A stretch of DNA of 64,000 nt from Falsiroseomonas frigidaquae (GTDB lineage: Bacteria > Pseudomonadota > Alphaproteobacteria > Acetobacterales > Acetobacteraceae), in contig NZ_JAAVTX010000004.1 in assembly GCF_012163145.1 (NCBI RefSeq), positions 62,001 through 126,000 on the forward strand, in the 5' to 3' direction. The position numbers and the translations under genes are program-made. A model generated the notes under the pieces. It made no database searches. It worked only from the letters and a program-made list of their open reading frames with translations, and had not been told where the DNA came from. Below, one piece after another: positions 25,435-33,649 of the stretch (position 1 is the stretch's first letter; every line of letters starts with the position of its first letter).

Positions 25435-27600
25435 GTGGCAGCATCGGAGCGGATCGGCGGACTAGGCGTGGACCCGACCTTCCGGCAATTCATCGAGGCC
25501 GAGGCCCTGCCGGGCACCGGCGTCGAGCCGGCGCGCTTCTGGTCCGGCTTCGAGGCGCTGCTGCGCGATTTCGCGCCGCGCAACGCCGCCCTGCTGGCGA
25601 AGCGGGATTCGCTGCAGGCGCAGATCGATGCCTGGCACCGCGCAAACCCGGCCCGCCCGGTGGATCTGGCGGCCTACAAGGCGCATCTGGCCGAGATCGG
25701 CTACCTGCTGCCGGAGCCGGAGGATTTCAGCGTCGGCACCACCGATGTGGATGCCGAGATCGGCCAGATGGCCGGCCCGCAGCTCGTCGTGCCCGTCTCC
25801 AACGCCCGCTACGCGCTGAATGCGGCGAATGCGCGCTGGGGCAGCCTGTATGATGCGCTGTACGGCACGGATGCGATCCCGGATGCCGACGGCGCCGAGC
25901 GCGGCCGCGGCTACAACCCGAAGCGTGGCGCCAAGGTCATCGCTTTCGCCCGCAACGTGCTCGACCAGGCCGCCCCGCTGGCCGGCGGCGCCAGCCATGC
26001 CGGCAGCCGAGGCTACGCCATCGAGGGCGGCGCCCTGGTGGTGACGCTGGAGAATGACCGCAAGGTGGGGCTGGCACGGCCCGGGCAATGCGTCGGCTTC
26101 CAGGGCGAGCCCTGGGCGCCGACCGCCATCCTGCTGGTGAACAACGGCCTGCACCTGGAACTGCATATCGACCGCACCAGCGCCATCGGCCAGACCGACC
26201 CGGCCGGCATCTCCGACCTGGTGATGGAAGCCGCGCTGACCACCATCATGGATTGCGAGGACAGCGTCGCGGCGGTGGATGCGGCCGACAAGACGGAGGT
26301 CTATCGCTGCTGGCTCGGCCTGATGAAGGGCGACCTGACGGCCGATCTGGAGAAGGGCGGCAAGACCATCACCCGCCGGCTGAACCCGGACCGCACCTGG
26401 AAGACCCCGGCCGGGTCCGCCGTGACCCTGCATGGCCGCTCCGTCATGCTGGTGCGCAATGTCGGCCACCACATGATGACCGATGTGGTGACCCTGGACG
26501 GGGCCGAGATCCCGGAAACCGCGCTGGACGCCATGGTGACGGTGGCGATCGCGCTGCACGACATCCGCGGCAAGCGGATGAATTCCCGCACCGGCAGCGT
26601 CTACATCGTCAAGCCCAAGATGCATGGGCCGGAGGAGGTGGCGCTGGCCGACAGCCTGTTCGCCCGCATCGAGGACGCCCTCGGCCTGAAGCGCGCCACG
26701 CTGAAGATGGGCATCATGGATGAGGAACGCCGCACCACGGTGAACCTCAAGGCCTGCATCAAGGCGGCGCGGGACCGCGTGGTGTTCATCAACACCGGCT
26801 TCCTGGACCGCACGGGCGACGAGATCCACACCGCCATGGAAGCCGGCGCCGTGGTCCGCAAGAACGAGATGAAGGCACTGCCCTGGATCTCGGCCTATGA
26901 GGCCTGGAACGTCGATGTCGGCCTGCTGTGCGGGCTGCGCGGGCGGGCGCAGATCGGCAAGGGCATGTGGGCCATGCCGGACCTGATGGCGGCGATGCTG
27001 GAGCAGAAGGTCGGCCACCCCAAGGCCGGCGCCAATACCGCCTGGGTCCCCTCCCCCACCGCGGCCACGCTGCATGCGCTGCACTACCACCAGGTGGACG
27101 TGGCGGCGCGCCAGGTGGAGCTCGCCGCCGGCGGCCGCCGCGGCAAGCTGGACGACATCCTGACCATCCCGCTGGCCGTGGACACCAACTGGGCGCCGTC
27201 CGACGTGCAGGCGGAGCTGGACAACAACGCGCAAGGCATCCTGGGCTATGTGGTGCGCTGGGTGGACCAGGGGGTCGGCTGCTCCAAGGTGCCGGACATC
27301 AACAATGTCGGGCTGATGGAGGATCGCGCGACGCTGCGGATTTCCGCCCAGCACATCGCCAACTGGCTGCGCCACGGCATCGTCAGCCGCGACCAGGTGG
27401 AGGAGACGATGAAGCGCATGGCGGCCGTCGTGGACCGCCAGAATGCCGGCGACGCGGCCTATACCCCAATGGCGCCGGGCTTCGACGGCGCCGCCTTCAA
27501 GGCCGCCTGCGACCTGGTGTTCGAGGGTGCGGCGCAGCCAAATGGCTACACTGAATTCGTGCTGCACCGCCGGCGGCGGGAGGCGAAGGCGGCGGGCTGA
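25435..27600 (+). CDS. glcB: Malate synthase G
   Basis: 721 residues, the usual length of monomeric malate synthase G, which condenses glyoxylate with acetyl-CoA to malate. Seen: [20 protein letters not shown], the acidic metal site [52 protein letters not shown] and the catalytic Asp block [17 protein letters not shown], then [20 protein letters not shown] 25435 is chosen because GGGAGA lies 7 nt upstream and family homology begins there; the open frame to 25375 is not needed. No isocitrate lyase or glc genes are adjacent, so it may serve glycolate or glyoxylate from purine or other breakdown. Confidence 0.95.
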   Translation: MAASERIGGLGVDPTFRQFIEAEALPGTGVEPARFWSGFEALLRDFAPRNAALLAKRDSLQAQIDAWHRANPARPVDLAAYKAHLAEIGYLLPEPEDFSVGTTDVDAEIGQMAGPQLVVPVSNARYALNAANARWGSLYDALYGTDAIPDADGAERGRGYNPKRGAKVIAFARNVLDQAAPLAGGASHAGSRGYAIEGGALVVTLENDRKVGLARPGQCVGFQGEPWAPTAILLVNNGLHLELHIDRTSAIGQTDPAGISDLVMEAALTTIMDCEDSVAAVDAADKTEVYRCWLGLMKGDLTADLEKGGKTITRRLNPDRTWKTPAGSAVTLHGRSVMLVRNVGHHMMTDVVTLDGAEIPETALDAMVTVAIALHDIRGKRMNSRTGSVYIVKPKMHGPEEVALADSLFARIEDALGLKRATLKMGIMDEERRTTVNLKACIKAARDRVVFINTGFLDRTGDEIHTAMEAGAVVRKNEMKALPWISAYEAWNVDVGLLCGLRGRAQIGKGMWAMPDLMAAMLEQKVGHPKAGANTAWVPSPTAATLHALHYHQVDVAARQVELAAGGRRGKLDDILTIPLAVDTNWAPSDVQAELDNNAQGILGYVVRWVDQGVGCSKVPDINNVGLMEDRATLRISAQHIANWLRHGIVSRDQVEETMKRMAAVVDRQNAGDAAYTPMAPGFDGAAFKAACDLVFEGAAQPNGYTEFVLHRRRREAKAAG

Positions 27601-27685
27601 ACCGGTCGGGACGGGGTGCGGCGCGGGTGATTCCCTCCGCGCCGAACCTGCTATAGGCTTTCGCAACGATCGTGGAGCCCGCGCC

Positions 27686-28054
27686 CTGACCCGCTTCCTC
27701 GCTTTGCTGCCCGTGCTGGCGCTGCTGGCCTGTTCCTCCTCCAGCGAGGTCGCGGAGCTGGCGCCCGAGGTCTATGGGCTGACCGCGCATGGCAATACCT
27801 CCGCCCAGGCCGCGCGCGTCGGGGTGGAACGGGCGCGGGCGCATTGCGCGGCGATGGAGCGGGATTTCGCGGTGACGCGCAGCCATATCGGCGGGCTGGA
27901 CTACACCATCGCCTTCCGCTGCCCGCGCCCGGATGCCGCGGCGCAGAACCAGGCGGCCCCACCCCTGCTCGCCGGTGCGGCGCGCGGCTGGGAACCGGAT
28001 GCACCGGTGCCGCGATCTCCCGGCGGAAGCGGCCCGGCGCCTGCGCTCTACTGA
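27686..28054 (+). CDS. Small putative lipoprotein of unknown function, non-ATG start
   Basis: About 122 residues. The N-terminus LTRFLALLPVLALLACSSSS is a signal-peptidase-II type signal with the lipobox LLAC, so the mature protein would be anchored by the Cys. The mature part is short, with GLTAHGNTSAQAARVGVERA and two more Cys (HCAAMERD, FRCPRPD), ending in a Pro and Gly rich tail. No ATG or GTG precedes the signal in this frame within reach. CTG 27686 after GGAG (9 nt) is the best candidate. TATAGG at 27652-27657 could be its -10 box. No family recognised. Confidence 0.6.
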   Translation: MTRFLALLPVLALLACSSSSEVAELAPEVYGLTAHGNTSAQAARVGVERARAHCAAMERDFAVTRSHIGGLDYTIAFRCPRPDAAAQNQAAPPLLAGAARGWEPDAPVPRSPGGSGPAPALY

Positions 28055-28067
28055 AACCGTCCGCAAT

Positions 28068-28095
28068 TTGGCGGGGCCGTCAAATGCGGTAGAAT
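28068..28095 (+). promoter_or_regulatory. Putative promoter giving a very short leader
   Basis: TTGGCG (28068-28073), 16 nt, TAGAAT (28090-28095). Transcription would start near 28102, only a few bases before ATG 28108 or about 18 before ATG 28120. This fits the lack of an SD before this gene and suggests leaderless or near-leaderless translation. Confidence 0.45.
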
Positions 28096-28107
28096 GTCCC
28101 TTCTGAC

Positions 28108-29112
28108 ATGGTTGGATTGATGGCGGACGAGGACTGGAACATCCCCGAGGACATGCGGCCCGACCCGGCCGACTACAGCTTCGACCTGCAGCAAGCCCTG
28201 GCTTCGGTGGTCAGCCTGAAGACCCGCGTGCCCTCCGACGCCTTTTCCGCCCGCACATTGGGGACGGAGCGGGAAGGCAGCGGCGTGGTGATCCGCGAGG
28301 ACGGGCTGGTGCTGACCATCGGCTACCTGATCGGGGAAGCCGACAGCATCTGGATCAAGACCGCCGCCGGGCGCGTCGTGCCGGGCCATGCGCTGGCCTA
28401 TGATTTCGAGACCGGCTTCGGCCTGGTGCAGGCACTGGGACGGCTGGAGGCACCGGCCATGAAGCTCGGCTCCGCCACGCTGCCGGATGCCGGGGTGCAG
28501 ACCATCCTGGCCGCGGCGCCGCAATCCGGCCGCGCGGCCGGGGGTGGCGGGGCGATGGCCTGCTCCGTCGTCGCGAAGGAGCCGTTTGCCGGCTACTGGG
28601 AATACCTGCTGGAGGAGGCGCTGTTCACCGCCCCGGCGCATCCGTCCTGGGGTGGGGCTGGGCTGATCGGGCCGGATGGGTCGCTGCTCGGCATCGGCTC
28701 GCTCGTGCTGCAGCACCGCGATTCCAAGGGGCGCAAGCTGGATCTGAACCTGGTGGTGCCGATCGGGCTGCTGCACCCCATCCTGGACGACCTTTTGGCC
28801 TATGGCCGCGTGAACAAGCCGCCGCGGCCCTGGCTCGGGCTTTATTGCGCGGATCAGGAGGAAGGGGTGGTCGTGGCCTCCGTCGCGGCCAAGGGGCCGG
28901 CGGACAAGGCGGGCATCCGGCCGGGCGACCGGATCCTGGGGCTGGATGACAGCGAGGCGCCGGATCTGGCGGGGCTGTGGCGCAGCCTGTGGTCGCGCGG
29001 GGCTGCGGGGGTCGCGGTGAACGTGGCGGCGGAACGCGACGGCCGGCGGCTGATGCTGCCGGTGGTGAGCGCGGACCGGAACAAGTTTTTGAAGGCGCCG
29101 CGGTTGCATTGA
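28108..29112 (+). CDS. HtrA/DegP-like (S1C) protein with all catalytic residues lost, plus PDZ domain
   Basis: 334 residues: a trypsin-like fold (about 25-225) and a C-terminal PDZ domain (about 240-325; ASVAAKGPADKAGIRPGDRI). The usual His motif TNNHV is LTIGYLI, the usual Asp motif TDLAV is TGFGLV, and the Ser motif GNSGGP is SWGGAGLIGPDG. The whole triad is therefore gone while the flanking fold blocks (GSGVVIREDGLVL, GSLLGIGSLVLQ, LDLNLVVPIGLL) are kept. That indicates a selected, non-proteolytic scaffold rather than decay. No signal peptide is visible, so the location is probably cytoplasmic. The start could also be ATG 28120. Confidence 0.82.
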   Translation: MVGLMADEDWNIPEDMRPDPADYSFDLQQALASVVSLKTRVPSDAFSARTLGTEREGSGVVIREDGLVLTIGYLIGEADSIWIKTAAGRVVPGHALAYDFETGFGLVQALGRLEAPAMKLGSATLPDAGVQTILAAAPQSGRAAGGGGAMACSVVAKEPFAGYWEYLLEEALFTAPAHPSWGGAGLIGPDGSLLGIGSLVLQHRDSKGRKLDLNLVVPIGLLHPILDDLLAYGRVNKPPRPWLGLYCADQEEGVVVASVAAKGPADKAGIRPGDRILGLDDSEAPDLAGLWRSLWSRGAAGVAVNVAAERDGRRLMLPVVSADRNKFLKAPRLH

Positions 29113-30060
29113 GGTCAGTAGCGGCGGGGGTGACGCCCTCGAATTTTTGGTTCGACGAGCAAATTCAAGAAGGGATAGATCGCTTAGCTGGAAAAACTGG
29201 GCTCATCCACCAAGACGCCTTGCCATTCGAGGCCAATGCAGGCTCATTCAATTTCAGTGAAAATATGGCTGTCGCTGAAGCCAGCGGGCACAGTGGCGAG
29301 AATCTCTAAAATCGAAAGATGCAAGCTAGTAGGCTTTGTAGTCGTTAGTTTTCAAGCGCGATATAGAAAAGCCATGCCCAAGCCAGTCCGGCATAAGCGC
29401 ATCCTTGTCCGAGTTGTAGAGCGTCAAGAGGGCTTTGACGAAATATTCCGAAACCTCTACTTTCGAGAAATCTTTTGATACGCCCCTCGCAGCTGGTATC
29501 TTATAGTTTGAGGGGCCGCAAAGGTGACTCTGGCCAGAGTCCGCTATGCCTGTCCGGCACCAAATTGCAAAATGTTGGCAATTGTCTTGCAGAAGGTCGT
29601 AACTAGATCGACCGATATTAGATTCGGCTCGACGGACCGATTCCTTCAAACTAGGTATGGGCCGGCCCTCAACAGTTTCCGGCACGCCAATTACGTCGAA
29701 GCAAGGCGCTCCCAGCAGAAATTTATCGAGGCTTGTTTTCTAAATAATATTCTTCCCCGACATTTCAACATCATCATTAGTGTAGTGGACAATCTGGCCG
29801 GCTCCCACATATAGCCCGTAGTGCCAATAGAAGCGCCTAGATACGCGCAGAACAACGCCTGGATGTATTGACTTATTTGTTGCAGGTTCGGATGAGAATG
29901 ACTGGATAGCAGTAAACGCACCAGCAACGATGGAAACCAGGGGCCCGCTGAGTGTGGGCAAAATCGACCCCACGAAGATGCGCCACACCATGTCCTGTGC
30001 TCTCTGATGCTTCGAGGTCGGCCAATAGTTCGCTAAGGAGGGGTCGGCTCAACAGGCTGT
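29113..30060. other. AT-richer island between the HtrA-like gene and the LRAT and dehydrogenase remnants
   Basis: Base composition drops visibly here compared with both flanks, with runs of A and T and TAT/AAT codons rare elsewhere in the window. It holds one broken gene on the minus strand (29326-29991). On the plus strand a 59-codon frame from GTG 29130 to 29309 (MTPSNFWFDEQIQEGIDRL) has plausible composition but no SD or family and may be a remnant. No transposase, integrase or flanking repeat was seen. Recent transfer is likely; the mechanism is not visible. Confidence 0.55.
29326..29991 (-). pseudogene. LRAT-domain protein gene interrupted by one in-frame TAG
   Basis: Lecithin-retinol-acyltransferase (NlpC/P60-related) domain protein read on the minus strand. 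The first part, 29991-29740, has a hydrophobic N-terminus (VGSILPTLSGPLVSIVAGAF) and the H-box HPGVVLRVSRRFYWHYGLYV with IVHYTNDD. TAG at 29742-29740 follows. The same frame continues without another stop to 29326, with DKFLLGAPCFDVIGV, then ESVRRAESNIGRSSYDLL and the Cys motif DNCQHFAIWCRTG. All three catalytic residues (two His, one Cys) survive, on opposite sides of the stop. Full length would be about 220 residues. It is either a recently inactivated gene or one read through. Confidence 0.75.
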
Positions 30061-30350
30061 CAAAACCGGTTCGGCCAAAACGCCCGCCCCGCGCCCGCGC
30101 GCCCTGCGCTCCCTTCCGACCAGTCTCCCGCACACCGGCCCCAGCGTCCACCCGTTGAACGTCACCGCATGGTGCAACCCCTTCACCCGAGGGTCCGCCC
30201 AAGGATGGGGCCCGGCAACCTGCTCATTCAGCGCCGTCGAGCCTCGTGTCACCTGCAGCGCCGGCAGCACGCCGCGCCTCAGGTTGCCCTCGCCTCCCCT
30301 CCAGCAGGTTGCGCTGCCGTCCCGCAATATCCAGCACATTGCGTCCGCGA
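30060..30350 (-). pseudogene. Frameshifted remnant copy of the 3' end of the fused FAD dehydrogenase gene
   Basis: The minus-strand translation GLHHAVTFNGWTLGPVCGRL is nearly identical to residues in the last 50 of the intact dehydrogenase at 30714-33581 (GLHHAVTFNGWTLGPVAGRL). The upstream parts VLPAL and EGNL also match. Before that, the match (NVLDIAGRQRNLLEG against GVLDAAGRPRNLRES) continues in a different frame, so a frameshift lies near 30295. Only about 290 nt remain. It is in the same orientation as the intact gene and 360-650 nt from its end, suggesting a decayed tandem duplicate. Confidence 0.8.
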
Positions 30351-30473
30351 TGCGCGTCAAGTGCCGCCGTCAATGGTGTGGGGGTCACGGCTGAGTCGAC
30401 ACGCGCCCAGGTAGTTCTTGCGATATCCTAAATCGCCTATAGATTGGGTGTGACGATTTCGCGAGATCGCCCG

Positions 30474-30710
30474 ATGCCCGAGAACCTGCCGTTCCTGCCC
30501 GTCGATCCCGCGGCCGATGGCCGCCCCGGTTCCTGTACCGGCACCACACTCGGCTTCTCCGCGGCCTCAGCGGCGCAGGCGGTGGCAAGCGCGTTGGCGC
30601 AGTTCGCAACGGATCATCCGGCGACGTCGCACAAGGTCCTGCGAAGCGGCGTGCTGCCAGTCACACCCAACGAGGTCGGGCAGTATTTCGCCGAGGTCGC
30701 GCCGGTCTGA
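30474..30710 (+). CDS. Possible small hypothetical protein
   Basis: 78 codons from ATG 30474 (MPENLPFLPVDPAADGRPG) to a stop 3 nt before the end of the convergent dehydrogenase gene. It sits between the remnant copy and the intact gene. Composition is protein-like (SAASAAQAVASALAQFA, then TPNEVGQYFAEVAP), but there is no good SD and no recognisable family. It may be a real small gene or the edge of a lost one. Confidence 0.3.
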   Translation: MPENLPFLPVDPAADGRPGSCTGTTLGFSAASAAQAVASALAQFATDHPATSHKVLRSGVLPVTPNEVGQYFAEVAPV

Positions 30711-30713
30711 TCC

Positions 30714-33581
30714 TCAGAACCGCCCCGGCGAGAAGGCCCGCCCCGCCCCCGCGCCGCCGCGAATCCCCTCCGCCACCAGCCGCCCGGCCACCGGCCCCAG
30801 CGTCCAGCCATTGAAGGTCACCGCGTGGTGCAGCCCTGGCACCCGCGCATCGGCGCCCAGGATCGGCCCCGGCACCTGCACGTTCAGCCCGGTCCAGGCA
30901 CGGATCAACTGCAGCCCGGCCAGCGCCGGCAGCACGGTGCCGGCGACGAACAGATTGCCCTCGATCGATTCCCGCAAATTGCGCGGCCGCCCCGCCGCAT
31001 CCAGCACGCCGGGCCAGGCGCCGCCGAGCACCAGGTGTCCGGCATCGCCCTGCTTGGCCGACAGGTGGCGGCTGCCATGCAGCACCAGGTGGCGCATGAT
31101 CTCGCCGCTCGCCGCCTCCGTCACCATCACCTGCTGCACCGCCGCCTGCACCGGAATCGGCGCGCCCAGCATTTTCCCGAGTTCCCCCGCCCAGGGCCCG
31201 CAGGCATTCACCAGCTGCCCGGCGCGGATCACGCCGCCCGCCGCCGTCTCCGCCCGGAAGCCCGCCCCCTCCCGCACCACCGCCGCGATGGTGGTGCCGC
31301 CGCGCACCGAAACGCCCGCCCGCCGCACCAGCGCATACAGCGCCGAAAGGCCGCGCAGCGGGTCCATCTGGCCTTCCGGCGCGCAAAAGGCGGCCCCCGC
31401 GAAGCCGGGGGCGAGGTAGGGCGCCACCGACATCAGCTCATTCGCGCCGAGCACCCGGCTGTCCACGCCGAAGCTGCGTTCCATCGCCACCTTGGCGACC
31501 AGGCGTTCCAGCTGTTCGGGCGTCTCCACCAGCATGATGCCGCCCTCAGTGCGGATGCCGAGGCCCTCGCCCGCCTCCGCCGCAATCTCCCGCCACAGCG
31601 CGACGGAGGCCGGGCCGATGGCCAGCACCTGCGCCGCCGCACTTTCGGGCCCCTCCTCCGCCCCCGCGCTGTCATAGGCATGGAGCTGGATGTGCAGGCT
31701 GCCGGCATTGCCCGTGGTGGCGCCCTGCCCCGGCTCGCCGCGTTCCGCCAGGATCACCGAAAGCCCCTCCCGCGCGCAGTACAGCGCGGTGGACAGGCCG
31801 AGCGCGCCGCCGCCGACCACCAACACGTCGCAGGCCTCGGCCGGGCCGGTGGCCGGTGCGCGATGCGCCGGCAGGATGGGGGCGGGCTGCACGGCAGGGC
31901 CTTCGAGCCATTCCGGCTTCTCCATGGCCAGCGCGATGGCCGGCACCGGCTTCAGCGGCGCGCGCGGCGCGGCCCAGCCAGCTTCCTCCGCGGCGCCGGC
32001 GATGCGCGCCACGGTGGCGCCGCACATGCGGCCCTGGCAGCGCCCCATGCCGGCGCGCGTCGCCTTCTTCACCGCGCCGAGCGAGGCCGCGCCATCGGCC
32101 ATGGCGGCGCGCAGGGTGCCGGCGGAGACTTCCTCGCAGCGGCAGACCAGCGTGCTGTCGGCCAGGCTGCGCGCATCGAATTCCGGCACGGCGAAGAAGC
32201 GCCACAGCGCGTCCTGGAAGCCGATGGCGCGCGCCAAAGCGCGGCGGCTGACGGCATCGTCCTCCAGGCCCGGCCGCAGATCCCGCGCCGCCGCCAGGCC
32301 AGCCAGGCGGCCGCGTGCGAAGGCGATGCGCGCGCCGCCCACCTGCGCGCCATCGCCCACGGCAAAGACGGTCGGCAGGCTGGTGCGGCCGTTGGAATCC
32401 GTCACCGTCTCCAACCGGCCGAGGCCGCTATCGATGAAGCGATGCGCGCAGCCCAGCGCGCGGGCCAGCCCGGTTTCCGGCTGGAAGCCGAGGTTCAGCG
32501 CCAGCGCATCGGCGGCGATGCGCGTCTCGCCCCGTGGCGTGGATGCGTGCAGCGCGACGAAGCGGGTCTCGCCCTCCGCCGCCACAGGCCGTGCGCCCCA
32601 AATCACCGGCACGCCGGCGCGCTTCAGCACGGCCAGGTAGCGCGCGCCGTCCCAGGCGAGGTCCGGCGCACCGGCCGCCAGCCGCAGCGCCTGGCGCATG
32701 CCGCGGAAACCCGGAAAGGGCGCAGCCTCCAGCACCGCGGCGACCTGCACGCCGCCCTCCACCAATTCGCAGGCGAGCTGCAGGTTCAGCGGGCCATTGC
32801 CGGCGATCACCACGCGATCCCCGGGCGAGACGCGGTTGGCGCGGGCGAGCGTCTGCAGGCAGCCGGTGGTCATCACCCCCGGCAGGGTCCATCCGGGAAT
32901 CGGCACCGGGCGTTCATGCGATCCGGCCGCGATCACCAGTCGCTGCGGGCGGAACACCAAGTTGCGGCCCTCGACCAGCGCCGCGATCTCATCCGCCGCG
33001 AAGCCGCCCCACACCGTGGCGCCGAAGCGGAACTGCACGCCGGCGGCGATGGCGCGGGCGCGCAGCTCGGCGCCCTGGCGGAACTGCCGGTCCGGCGCCG
33101 CATGTTCGTGGCTGGCGGCGAGCGGCTTCAGGTACTGGCCGCCCGGCGCATCGCGTTCATCCAGCGCGACCACGTGGCAACCGGCCTCCGCCGCGGCGAT
33201 CGCGGCCGAGAGCCCGGCCGGGCCAGCGCCCACCACGAGCAGGTCGCAAGCCACTTCCTCCGCCTGGGCGTGCGGCGGCGGCGCGAGGGGCGCGGGCTGT
33301 GCCGGCGCGGCGCGTTCCACCACCATGCCGGGCGTGACCTTCGCCAGGCAGGCGCGCTGATTCGCGCGGCCATCGATGGTGACGAGGCAATCGAAGCAGG
33401 CGCCCATGCCGCAATGCAGTCCGCGCGGCGCGCCGGATTGCGTATACCGCAGCGTCAATTCCCCCGCGGCCGACAGCGCCGCGGCCAGTGTTTCCCCGTA
33501 CAGCGCGGGAATCGGGCGCCCGTCGAAGGTGATGCCCACCGCTTCGGCAGAAGGGCGGATCGCGGCGTGGGTCAGGCGCAT
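30714..33581 (-). CDS. Three-in-one FAD/2Fe-2S amino-acid dehydrogenase (HcnABC or D-hydroxyproline dehydrogenase subunits fused)
   Basis: 955 residues made of parts normally encoded by three genes. Residues 1-90: 2Fe-2S domain with Cys57, Cys62, Cys65 and Cys78 (LHCGMGACFDCLV, QRACLA). About 110-460: FAD/NAD oxidoreductase with VVGAGPAGLSAA, PGGQYLKP, GDRVVIAGNGPLN and FAVGDGAQVGG. About 475-530: BFD-like 2Fe-2S region (LVCRCEEV, CQGRMC). About 585-950: DAO-type FAD domain (VLVVGGGALGLSTALY, NACGPWAGELG, ending HHAVTFNGWTLGP). Such complexes oxidise glycine to cyanide (HcnABC), opines, or D-hydroxyproline. The divergent DHDPS-family lyase favours hydroxyproline. ATG 33581 is chosen by homology; the SD is poor. 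Confidence 0.88.
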   Translation of the reverse strand: MRLTHAAIRPSAEAVGITFDGRPIPALYGETLAAALSAAGELTLRYTQSGAPRGLHCGMGACFDCLVTIDGRANQRACLAKVTPGMVVERAAPAQPAPLAPPPHAQAEEVACDLLVVGAGPAGLSAAIAAAEAGCHVVALDERDAPGGQYLKPLAASHEHAAPDRQFRQGAELRARAIAAGVQFRFGATVWGGFAADEIAALVEGRNLVFRPQRLVIAAGSHERPVPIPGWTLPGVMTTGCLQTLARANRVSPGDRVVIAGNGPLNLQLACELVEGGVQVAAVLEAAPFPGFRGMRQALRLAAGAPDLAWDGARYLAVLKRAGVPVIWGARPVAAEGETRFVALHASTPRGETRIAADALALNLGFQPETGLARALGCAHRFIDSGLGRLETVTDSNGRTSLPTVFAVGDGAQVGGARIAFARGRLAGLAAARDLRPGLEDDAVSRRALARAIGFQDALWRFFAVPEFDARSLADSTLVCRCEEVSAGTLRAAMADGAASLGAVKKATRAGMGRCQGRMCGATVARIAGAAEEAGWAAPRAPLKPVPAIALAMEKPEWLEGPAVQPAPILPAHRAPATGPAEACDVLVVGGGALGLSTALYCAREGLSVILAERGEPGQGATTGNAGSLHIQLHAYDSAGAEEGPESAAAQVLAIGPASVALWREIAAEAGEGLGIRTEGGIMLVETPEQLERLVAKVAMERSFGVDSRVLGANELMSVAPYLAPGFAGAAFCAPEGQMDPLRGLSALYALVRRAGVSVRGGTTIAAVVREGAGFRAETAAGGVIRAGQLVNACGPWAGELGKMLGAPIPVQAAVQQVMVTEAASGEIMRHLVLHGSRHLSAKQGDAGHLVLGGAWPGVLDAAGRPRNLRESIEGNLFVAGTVLPALAGLQLIRAWTGLNVQVPGPILGADARVPGLHHAVTFNGWTLGPVAGRLVAEGIRGGAGAGRAFSPGRF

Positions 33582-33649
33582 GGGATGGGCTTGATGCTTT
33601 CGCGGAAAGGCGCATGGATGATGGCCTTTCGTGCAGTCGGAGCAAGCCA

